From Acidobacteriaceae bacterium (lineage in GTDB: Bacteria; Acidobacteriota; Terriglobia; Bryobacterales; Bryobacteraceae): a stretch of DNA of 5,105 nucleotides. Shown here in pieces: positions 1 through 5,105 of the stretch. The notes below the pieces were generated by a model. The model was not told the origin of the DNA and ran no database searches. It was given only the letters and a program-made list of their open reading frames with translations. The translations under genes and the position numbers were made by a program. Numbering within the stretch: position 1 is the stretch's first letter; every line of letters starts with the position of its first letter. The DNA lies in NCBI GenBank assembly GCA_019239585.1, contig JAFAZU010000622.1, positions 1 through 5,105 on the forward strand, written 5' to 3'.

Positions 1-1328
1 TGTGCTAGCTCAGGTGTAAGCGTTTCGACGCTGATACCGCGCGCGGTCGTGCCGCCGGAGTTGTCGTTGTCGCCGTTATTACTACCGTCATTGTCGCCAC
101 GGCGATTGGAACTATCAAAATCAGTGCTGGAGGGACGCTGGCCTAACGTTATTTTGACGCTCATCGGCTTTCCGTCGCGAATAACATCCAAGCTTACTGT
201 GCTGCCCGGAGTGTGCGAAATTACATCTGCGGTCAGCTCGTCATAGTTCTCCACCTTTTTGCCATCAATAGCAGTTACAATGTCGCCCTGCTTTAAACCA
301 GCTTTAGCTGCAGGCTTGCCGGGAGCAACGTCTGCAATATAAGCGCCCTTGGCATCCTTCAAGCCAAGCAGAGGCGCAGCATCGGCGGGAATAGGCCCTA
401 AGGTTGCGCCCATGTAGCCACGGGAAACTTTGCCGTTCTTCATTAACTGGTCAGCTACTTGCTTTGCCATGTTGGAAGGAACCGCAAAACCAATACCGAT
501 GTTGCCGCCCTCACCGCCAAAGCTGGAGCCACCCGACAGAATGGCCGTATTGATGCCGATCAACTCGCCTTTCGCGTTGATCAAAGCACCGCCCGAGTTA
601 CCGGGATTAATGGCTGCATCCGTTTGAATAAAGTTCTGAATGTAAGCGCGGGCTTCCAGTTTTCGGCCCTTCGCGCTCACAATACCCATCGTCACCGAAT
701 GATCCTGTCCGAAGGGATTGCCGATCGCAAAACAAAGATCACCGACGCGGGCTGAATCTGAATTGGCGTAAGACAGTGTGGGCAGGTTTGATGCAGCAAT
801 CTTCACAACCCCTATATCCGTCTGTGGATCTGTACCGATCATCTTGCCGGTAAACGTGCGGCCGTCTGCGAGCTCCACTTTCAAGCTGCTGGCCTTATCG
901 ATCACATGATTATTGGTCAGAATATAACCATCGTTGGAAATAATCACGCCGGAACCTAAGCCGCGTTCCCGCTGATCACGCGGACGCGCATTTGGGCCGC
1001 CGAAAAACCGTTGGAAGAACGGATCAGACAGAAATGGATTATTACCGTTACCCTGTTGCTCCGAAGCCTTAATGACACGGGTCGAGCTGATCTTCACCAC
1101 AGCCGGCGAAGCTTTCTCGATCATATCCGCAAAAGAGTTAGATAATGAACTAATTCTCTGCACGGTACTGGAATCCGGGCGTGTGCTGTTATCTGCTCGC
1201 GCTACCGAAACCACCGGCGCTTTTTCATGCGTAGCAACTGCGAACGCCGCAATTAGGCCGCCGCCTACCGAGGCCGCTACCAGCGTCAGAATTGCTGTCG
1301 AGCGGCGAAATTGGACCACGTTTGCCAT
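1..1328 (-). CDS. HtrA/DegP-like (Do family) periplasmic serine protease, 3' end outside window
   Basis: An envelope serine endoprotease that degrades, and probably chaperones, misfolded exported proteins. The window holds 442 codons with no stop, so the C-terminus is missing. Residues 1-9 are short and basic (two Arg), and residues 11-33 form one hydrophobic segment. This is either a Sec signal peptide (possible cleavage after AVA at 30-32) or an uncleaved anchor. The S1 trypsin-like domain spans about 65-290. Its catalytic triad is visible: His141 in TNNHV, Asp171 in TDIGVV and Ser245 in NPGNSGGAL. A long LA-type loop (about 86-122, with FLSDPFFQRFFGG) resembles DegP rather than DegS. PDZ1 covers about 300-396, with RGYMG as the likely carboxylate-binding loop. 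A D/N/G-rich linker follows, and a second PDZ begins near 431 (GISVETLTPEL). The gene lies 98 bp downstream of clpB on the same strand. The start is chosen at ATG 1326-1328 because the signal segment follows at once. The family call is firm; degP, degQ and mucD cannot be told apart, so no symbol is given. Confidence 0.95.
   Translation of the reverse strand, partial: MANVVQFRRSTAILTLVAASVGGGLIAAFAVATHEKAPVVSVARADNSTRPDSSTVQRISSLSNSFADMIEKASPAVVKISSTRVIKASEQQGNGNNPFLSDPFFQRFFGGPNARPRDQRERGLGSGVIISNDGYILTNNHVIDKASSLKVELADGRTFTGKMIGTDPQTDIGVVKIAASNLPTLSYANSDSARVGDLCFAIGNPFGQDHSVTMGIVSAKGRKLEARAYIQNFIQTDAAINPGNSGGALINAKGELIGINTAILSGGSSFGGEGGNIGIGFAVPSNMAKQVADQLMKNGKVSRGYMGATLGPIPADAAPLLGLKDAKGAYIADVAPGKPAAKAGLKQGDIVTAIDGKKVENYDELTADVISHTPGSTVSLDVIRDGKPMSVKITLGQRPSSTDFDSSNRRGDNDGSNNGDNDNSGGTTARGISVETLTPELA
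51..98 (-). other. Low-complexity Asp/Asn/Gly linker between HtrA PDZ1 and PDZ2
   Basis: Codons 411-426 of the protease encode sixteen residues made only of Gly, Asp, Asn and Ser. They include two GDND blocks at 411-414 and 419-422. The stretch lies between the end of PDZ1 and the start of PDZ2, where HtrA proteins normally have a flexible linker. It is probably disordered. The acidic, Asn-rich make-up could bind a cation, but it lacks the regular nonapeptide spacing of RTX calcium repeats, so that is only a guess. Confidence 0.7.
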
Positions 1329-1330
1329 GT

Positions 1331-1335
1331 CCTCC
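1331..1335 (-). promoter_or_regulatory. Shine-Dalgarno sequence of the HtrA gene, unusually close to the ATG
   Basis: On the minus strand GGAGG lies only two bases (AC) before the ATG at 1328, shorter than the usual 5-9. A second purine block, AAGGA (1341-1345), is 12 bases from the ATG. A GTG at 1317-1319 (codon 4) is 11 bases from the GGAGG. The ATG remains the best call, but a start at codon 4 would alter only three residues and cannot be excluded. Confidence 0.6.
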
Positions 1336-1353
1336 AAAAATCCTTTCTCAAAT

Positions 1354-1374
1354 CAGCCGTTTTGCTGACGGCTG
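1354..1374 (-). other. Stem-loop in the clpB-htrA gap
   Basis: CAGCCGT (1354-1360) and ACGGCTG (1368-1374) are perfect reverse complements, giving a 7-bp GC-rich stem with a 7-base loop. On the transcript strand (minus) the hairpin is followed by ATTTGAG rather than an uninterrupted T run, so it is not a classical intrinsic terminator. It sits 25 bases before the protease ATG and 52 bases past the clpB stop. It may be a weak terminator or attenuator, an mRNA-stabilising or processing hairpin between the two cistrons, or a structured leader of the protease mRNA. Confidence 0.5.
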
Positions 1375-1392
1375 TTTCTTCCTCATCTATTT

Positions 1393-1418
1393 GACGTTTA
1401 ATTCTCTATTTCGATTCC
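1393..1418 (-). promoter_or_regulatory. Candidate ECF-sigma-type promoter for the HtrA gene
   Basis: Read on the minus strand, GGAAT (1414-1418) is followed after exactly 17 bases by CGTC (1393-1396). Promoters of many ECF sigma factors have a -35 element around GGAAC or GAAAC, a spacer of 16-17 and a -10 element around CGTC. The -35 here deviates by ending in T instead of C. Transcription would begin near 1386, giving a leader of about 58 bases that contains the stem-loop at 1354-1374. HtrA genes are well-known members of ECF envelope-stress regulons, which makes the position sensible. The elements are short, so a chance match is quite possible. Confidence 0.3.
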
Positions 1419-1426
1419 CCAGGGCA

Positions 1427-4075
1427 TTACCGGGTTGCCATCATTTCTTTTTTCCGCTTCTGCCCTGATTCGATCCGGAAGGTGAGACCCTCACCGTCCG
1501 GATTGGCATCTACCAGAACGGTCTGCCCGTCCCGGATCTCGCCTGCAATGATGCGTTTAGCCAATGGAGTTTCAATCTCCCGCTGAATCGCCCGCTTCAA
1601 GGGACGCGCCCCATAGTTCGGATCGTAACCGTTCCTTACTAGACGAGTTCGCGCCTCATCCGAGAGCTTGATCTCAATATGCCGTTCTTCGAGCCGGGCC
1701 CGTAAACCAGCTAACTGAATTTCAACGATTTTCTTCAATTCCTGTTCACTCAGAGCATGGAATACGATAATCTCATCCAAACGGTTCAGAAACTCCGGCC
1801 GGAAACTGTGCCTTAATTCGTCCAGCACCGTTTCCTTCATACGCCGGTAGCCTTCACCCTCGAAAGCTCCTTTGTACTCCAGAATCCGATGGCTGCCAAT
1901 GTTGGACGTCATAATCACGATTACGTTTTTAAAGTCAACCGTGCGTCCCTGCCCGTCCGTCAACCGCCCGTCGTCAAGCAGTTGCAACAACGTATTAAAT
2001 ACGTCATGGTGCGCTTTCTCAATCTCGTCGAAAAGCACTACCGAGTAGGGACGCCGCCGTACCGCCTCGGTCAACTGCCCGCCCTCGTCGTAGCCGACGT
2101 AGCCTGGAGGCGCGCCAATCAAACGAGATACTGTGTGTTTCTCCTGGTACTCGGACATGTCGATCCGGATCATAGCCCGCTCGTCATCGAACATGAACTC
2201 GGCCAGCGCCCGCGCCAGCTCGGTTTTACCCACGCCTGTTGGACCGAGAAACAGAAAACTGCCGATCGGCCGTTTCGGATCTTTCAAGCCCGAACGCGCC
2301 CGGATCACCGCTTCCGCCACTGCCAGCACCGCTTCGTCCTGACCGATCACCCGCTTGTGCAACTCATCTTCGAGCGCCAGCAGCTTCTTCATCTCGCCTT
2401 CAAGCAGCTTTGAAACCGGCACGCCCGTCCAGCGGCTGACAACCTCGGCGATGTCTTCTTCGTCCACCTCTTCCTTGAGCAGCCGCGTACCGCCCGCCTG
2501 ATTGGCCGCTTTTTCCTGTTCGGCATTCAACTGCCGCTCCAGCTCCGTCAACCGCCCATACTTCAGTTCCGCTGCCTTGTTCAAGTCGTAAGCGCGTTCT
2601 GCTTGTGCGATCTCGATCTTTATCTGGTCAATTTGCTCGCGCAGAGCCCGCACTCTCTGCACACCTTCTTTTTCGGTCTGCCATTGCGCCTGCAAGGCGG
2701 ACGCTTGCGTCTTCAACTCGGCCAACTCTTTCTCGATACGAGTCAGCCGGTCTTTTGAGACCGCATCCGTTTCCTTGCGCAGAGCTTCCCGCTCAATCTC
2801 CAACTGCATCGTGCGTCGCAGGATTTCGTCCAGCTCGCTCGGCATCGAATCGATTTCCGTACGCAGCTTGGCTGCCGCCTCATCGACCAAGTCAATCGCC
2901 TTATCAGGCAGGAACCGATCCGTAATATATCGGTTCGACAAAACCGCCGCCGCTACTAAACCTGTATCCTTGATCCGCACGCCATGGTGCAGCTCATACC
3001 GCTCCCGCAAGCCGCGCAGAATAGAAATGGTATCTTCCACGCTCGGCTGATCCACAAAAACAGTCTGGAAACGCCGTTCTAAAGCCGCGTCCTTTTCGAT
3101 GTACTTGCGGTATTCATCGAGCGTTGTTGCGCCGATGCAGTGCAGTTCGCCGCGCGCCAGCATGGGTTTTAGTAAATTACCCGCATCCATTGCGCCTTCA
3201 GCCTTCCCTGCCCCGACCACCGTGTGCAGCTCATCAATAAAGAGGATGACCCGACCCTCCGACGATTGAACCTCTTTCAGAACCGCCTTCAGCCGCTCCT
3301 CAAACTCGCCCCGAAACTTCGCGCCGGCAATTAAAGCGCCCATATCCAGCGCCACGACCTGCTTATCTTTCAAACCCTCCGGCACATCGCCGCGCACAAT
3401 CCGCTGGGCCAAACCTTCAGCAATGGCGGTTTTCCCAACGCCCGGCTCACCGATCAGCACCGGATTGTTCTTGGTTCGCCGCGAAAGCACCTGAATGACT
3501 CGGCGGATCTCCTCATCACGCCCGATAACCGGGTCCAGCTTGCCCTTCGAAGCCGCATCCGTCAAATCGCGGCCATACTTTTGTAATGCCTCATAGCTAG
3601 TCTCAGGGTTCTGGCTCGTTACCCGCTGATTGCCGCGAACTTCGACCAGCGCTTTCATGAGCCGATCCCGTGTCACGCCGAACTCACGCAGGATATGGCC
3701 CGTAGGCCCCTGATCTTCGGTAGCTGCTAACAGGAGGTGCTCAATGGAGACATATTCATCTTTCAACCGCTTCGCCTGCTCCTCTGCCACCGTAAACAAC
3801 CGGTTTAGTCGCGCCGTCACATACACCTGGTCCGGCCGCGTACCGCCGACACTCACCTTGGGTAGCTTGTCAATTTCCGCCTGTAAACGCCGGTGCAGAT
3901 TTTCGAGCGGAACGTCCGCCCGCAGCAGAATGGAGGGGGCCAGCCCGCCTTCCTGTTCCAGCATGGCCAGGAGCAGATGCTCGACATCCACCTGTTGATT
4001 GCCGTGGTTGATTGCGATTGTTTGCGCCTGCCGAATTGCCTCTTGTGACTTTTCCGTCAGCCGATTGAAATCCAT
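1427..4075 (-). CDS. clpB: ClpB protein disaggregase (Hsp100 AAA+ ATPase)
   Basis: A complete 882-residue cytoplasmic hexameric unfoldase that pulls polypeptides out of aggregates together with DnaK/DnaJ/GrpE. It is slightly longer than E. coli ClpB (857). Two Clp-N repeats cover about 1-148. NBD1 has Walker A GEPGVGKT (209-216), Walker B ILFIDE (277-282), an aromatic pore loop GAKFRG (251-256, Phe254 where E. coli has Tyr) and arginine fingers Arg334/Arg335. The coiled-coil middle domain, about 408-537, marks ClpB rather than ClpA or ClpC. NBD2 has Walker A GPTGVGKT (611-618), Walker B VVLFDE (679-684), pore loop PPGYVGY (656-662), an arginine finger at about Arg765 and sensor-2 GARP (822-825). 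No ClpP-docking loop of the IGL/IGF type is evident, consistent with a chaperone and not a protease subunit. No key residue is missing. The start at 4075 is supported by the conserved N-terminus (MDFNRLTEKSQEAI). A moderate ribosome site, GAAGG (4086-4090), lies 10 bases upstream. The HtrA gene follows on the same strand. Confidence 0.98.
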   Translation of the reverse strand: MDFNRLTEKSQEAIRQAQTIAINHGNQQVDVEHLLLAMLEQEGGLAPSILLRADVPLENLHRRLQAEIDKLPKVSVGGTRPDQVYVTARLNRLFTVAEEQAKRLKDEYVSIEHLLLAATEDQGPTGHILREFGVTRDRLMKALVEVRGNQRVTSQNPETSYEALQKYGRDLTDAASKGKLDPVIGRDEEIRRVIQVLSRRTKNNPVLIGEPGVGKTAIAEGLAQRIVRGDVPEGLKDKQVVALDMGALIAGAKFRGEFEERLKAVLKEVQSSEGRVILFIDELHTVVGAGKAEGAMDAGNLLKPMLARGELHCIGATTLDEYRKYIEKDAALERRFQTVFVDQPSVEDTISILRGLRERYELHHGVRIKDTGLVAAAVLSNRYITDRFLPDKAIDLVDEAAAKLRTEIDSMPSELDEILRRTMQLEIEREALRKETDAVSKDRLTRIEKELAELKTQASALQAQWQTEKEGVQRVRALREQIDQIKIEIAQAERAYDLNKAAELKYGRLTELERQLNAEQEKAANQAGGTRLLKEEVDEEDIAEVVSRWTGVPVSKLLEGEMKKLLALEDELHKRVIGQDEAVLAVAEAVIRARSGLKDPKRPIGSFLFLGPTGVGKTELARALAEFMFDDERAMIRIDMSEYQEKHTVSRLIGAPPGYVGYDEGGQLTEAVRRRPYSVVLFDEIEKAHHDVFNTLLQLLDDGRLTDGQGRTVDFKNVIVIMTSNIGSHRILEYKGAFEGEGYRRMKETVLDELRHSFRPEFLNRLDEIIVFHALSEQELKKIVEIQLAGLRARLEERHIEIKLSDEARTRLVRNGYDPNYGARPLKRAIQREIETPLAKRIIAGEIRDGQTVLVDANPDGEGLTFRIESGQKRKKEMMATR

Positions 4076-4085
4076 AGTTACTTGA

Positions 4086-4090
4086 CCTTC
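4086..4090 (-). promoter_or_regulatory. Ribosome binding site of clpB
   Basis: GAAGG on the minus strand ends 10 bases before the clpB ATG (4073-4075). It is a partial Shine-Dalgarno match with slightly long spacing. No better match lies between it and the ATG. Confidence 0.45.
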
Positions 4091-4097
4091 GATTCTC

Positions 4098-4127
4098 AGT
4101 TTACCACCTTAGTGCATCATTATTCAA
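4098..4127 (-). promoter_or_regulatory. Possible housekeeping-type promoter for clpB
   Basis: On the minus strand TTGAAT (4122-4127) and TAAACT (4098-4103) are separated by 18 bases. Each matches its sigma-70 consensus (TTGACA, TATAAT) at four of six positions. Transcription would begin near 4091, leaving a leader of only about 15 bases that would just include the GAAGG. The -35 part falls inside one of the HAIR-like sites, as expected if a repressor blocks polymerase. The match is weak, and alternatives further upstream (such as TAAAAT on the minus strand at 4141-4146) cannot be excluded. Confidence 0.25.
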
Positions 4128-4141
4128 TAATCTTAGTGCAT
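4108..4141. repeat. 10-bp direct repeat, two copies 24 bp apart, in the clpB-nuclease divergent region
   Basis: CTTAGTGCAT occurs exactly at 4108-4117 and again at 4132-4141, a centre-to-centre distance of 24 bp or a little over two helical turns. The 14 bases between them contain most of a short perfect palindrome, TTATT-C-AATAA (4120-4130). Paired identical words in a divergent promoter region commonly mark tandem binding sites for a regulator. Here each copy also forms the left arm of a HAIR-like element. Confidence 0.65.
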
Positions 4142-4151
4142 TTTACTCAAG
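4131..4151. promoter_or_regulatory. Candidate HAIR operator (HspR heat-shock repressor site) upstream of clpB
   Basis: HspR binds inverted repeats of consensus CTTGAGT-N7-ACTCAAG and represses clpB and dnaK operons in several phyla. Here the right arm ACTCAAG (4145-4151) is perfect. Exactly seven bases to its left is TCTTAGT (4131-4137), which matches the left arm at four of seven positions and reads as CTTGAGT lacking its G. A second, poorer copy is at 4107-4128: CCTTAGT, eight bases, ATTCAAT (right arm five of seven). The location 56-76 bp upstream of clpB fits the known target gene. The degenerate left arms are the main weakness, and no HspR gene is in the window. Confidence 0.45.
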
Positions 4152-4198
4152 TTTTTGTCACTTTTTTGCGCTACCCTGAAAGAGCCATCCGACTGCGT

Positions 4199-5074
4199 AT
4201 GCGCTCCCTCGCTGCTCTCCTCCTAACTTGTTGTCTCCTTTGGCCTTCCCCGGCTTACTCCTGGTGGGAGAACGGACATCGTACCGTGGCCCGTGTTGCC
4301 GCTGCGAACCTAACTCCGGCAGCTCGGGTTCGCTTGGCGCGCATCCTGTCTGTTCCAGACAGCCCCGCCGCCATTGCCGACGCTCTAGCAGTTGCCTCCA
4401 CCTGGGCCGATGAGACCAAGAATGAAACCCACACCGGCGAGTGGCACTATATTGATTTAACTTTGCAGGACAGTAAATCGGACATTTCCAAGCGCTGTGA
4501 GGAAAACAACTGCGTCTCGGCCCGCATTCGTCTCTTTGCCGCTCAGTTGTCCGGACACAAAACCGAGGGCCGCTGGAGCGAACTGGACGCCCTCCGTTTC
4601 CTTGTGCATTTCGTGGGCGACGTTCATCAGCCTCTCCATGCCATCTCCGACGCCGATCTGGGCGGCAACTGCGAACGTCTCGATCCTCCCAGCGGCAATG
4701 CCAAGAGCCTGCATGCTTTATGGGATGGCCAGATCATCGAGGCGATGGACGCGAACGATCATGATTTGGCTGAAAGTCTGGGCAAGTACTATTCTGCTTT
4801 GGACGAAGCCCGCCAGAAGGAATTCTCAAGCGGCGAGGTGGACGACTGGGTCTGGGAATCGCATAAACTGGCGCAGGAGAACATCTACGGAAAACTGCAC
4901 ATTCCGGTCGAACCCGTCCTTTTTCCCAAGAACTGCGGAGAAGCGCCCCCGGAGATCACGAACTTTCACGCGGCCGTGGACACCTTATATATAGACACGA
5001 TGAAACCGGTTGTGCGTGATCAACTCCTCAAAGCCGGACTGCGGCTCGCCCGTATCCTGAACGAGTCTTTATAA
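4199..5074 (+). CDS. Secreted S1/P1-type zinc-dependent nuclease
   Basis: A complete 291-residue enzyme of the S1/P1 nuclease family, which cleaves single-stranded DNA and RNA, and often 3'-nucleotides, with three zinc ions. Residues 1-21 are a Sec signal peptide (Arg2, hydrophobic 4-15, cleavage after AYS). Cleavage would expose Trp22, which in P1 nuclease is the mature N-terminus and a zinc ligand. All nine ligands can be aligned to P1: Trp22, His27 (WWENGH), Asp71 (WADE), His83 (WHYID), His137 and Asp141 (LVHFVGD), His147 (QPLH), His172 and Asp176 (LHALWD). Cys100 and Cys105 probably form the small disulfide seen in P1; Cys158 and Cys246 may also pair. It acts in the periplasm or outside the cell, probably in nucleic-acid or phosphate scavenging. 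The frame is open upstream to an ATG at 4082, but the ATG at 4199 is chosen because the signal peptide starts there. Its ribosome site is weak (GAAAGAG, 4178-4184). It is divergent from clpB, with no partner gene visible downstream. Confidence 0.93.
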   Translation: MRSLAALLLTCCLLWPSPAYSWWENGHRTVARVAAANLTPAARVRLARILSVPDSPAAIADALAVASTWADETKNETHTGEWHYIDLTLQDSKSDISKRCEENNCVSARIRLFAAQLSGHKTEGRWSELDALRFLVHFVGDVHQPLHAISDADLGGNCERLDPPSGNAKSLHALWDGQIIEAMDANDHDLAESLGKYYSALDEARQKEFSSGEVDDWVWESHKLAQENIYGKLHIPVEPVLFPKNCGEAPPEITNFHAAVDTLYIDTMKPVVRDQLLKAGLRLARILNESL

Positions 5075-5105
5075 GAAAATTCACCCGCACATTGTGTTGC
5101 ACTTT

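Noticed and set aside
1889..2413. A 174-codon open frame antisense to clpB, and other shorter antisense frames across clpB.
   Set aside because: They lie opposite a highly conserved gene, have no recognisable domain or start signals and are explained by codon bias of the coding strand.
3654..3658. Internal start in clpB at Met140 that could give a short ClpB lacking the N domain, as known in E. coli.
   Set aside because: No Shine-Dalgarno sequence precedes this ATG, so a short isoform is not supported by the sequence.
4108..4141. CIRCE element (HrcA operator) suggested by the TTAGTGC words.
   Set aside because: CIRCE is an inverted repeat, TTAGCACTC-N9-GAGTGCTAA. Here the words are direct repeats and diverge from CIRCE after TTAG.
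4156..4169. Sigma-54-like promoter (TGTCAC followed by TTGC) upstream of the nuclease.
   Set aside because: The spacing is one base shorter than the strict sigma-54 spacing and the invariant GG of the -24 element is GT.
4155..4183. Sigma-70 promoter for the nuclease using TTGTCA as a -35 element.
   Set aside because: TTGTCA matches five of six positions, but no acceptable -10 hexamer lies 16-18 bases downstream.
4082..4198. Upstream extension of the nuclease reading frame to an ATG at 4082, adding 39 residues.
   Set aside because: The extension runs through the clpB control region, begins 6 bp from the clpB start codon, would bury the clear signal peptide inside the protein and has no recognisable protein character. 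The ATG at 4199 is preferred.
4226..4261. Lipoprotein signal in the nuclease (LLLTCC at residues 7-12).
   Set aside because: The residue before Cys11 is Thr and before Cys12 is Cys, neither fits a lipobox, and the hydrophobic region before them is too short. The downstream AYS site fits the known mature N-terminus.
5075..5105. Terminator after the nuclease gene.
   Set aside because: Only 31 bases remain and they contain no hairpin followed by a T run.

Overview
The window looks like ordinary chromosomal DNA from a moderately GC-rich Gram-negative-type bacterium. It is fully occupied by three protein genes that I can identify from motifs. The gene set (an exported Do-type protease, ClpB and a secreted bacterial S1/P1 nuclease), together with a possible HspR/HAIR heat-shock operator, would fit Acidobacteriota. 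That is an inference from style and context, not something a single motif proves. There is no sign of mobile elements, CRISPR, tRNA, rRNA or recent transfer.

Layout: positions 1-1328 (minus strand) hold the first 442 codons of an HtrA/DegP-like periplasmic serine protease, which runs off the window during its second PDZ domain. A 98-bp gap (1329-1426) carries a 7-bp-stem hairpin, a strong but unusually close Shine-Dalgarno sequence and a candidate ECF-sigma promoter. Positions 1427-4075 (minus) encode a complete 882-residue ClpB disaggregase. A 123-bp divergent control region (4076-4198) holds a 10-bp direct repeat, candidate HAIR-like operator sites and a possible clpB promoter. Positions 4199-5074 (plus) encode a complete secreted S1/P1 nuclease with all nine zinc ligands. 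The last 31 bases (5075-5105) show no gene or terminator that I can recognise.

Functionally, clpB and htrA form a same-strand protein quality-control pair. ClpB resolubilises aggregates in the cytoplasm with DnaK, and HtrA degrades or refolds damaged proteins outside the cytoplasmic membrane. They may be partly cotranscribed, with htrA also able to respond to envelope stress from its own promoter. The nuclease is transcribed away from them and is probably a nutrient or phosphate scavenging enzyme rather than part of the stress pathway. I found no convincing new biological system; the most interesting signals are the regulatory ones upstream of clpB and htrA.
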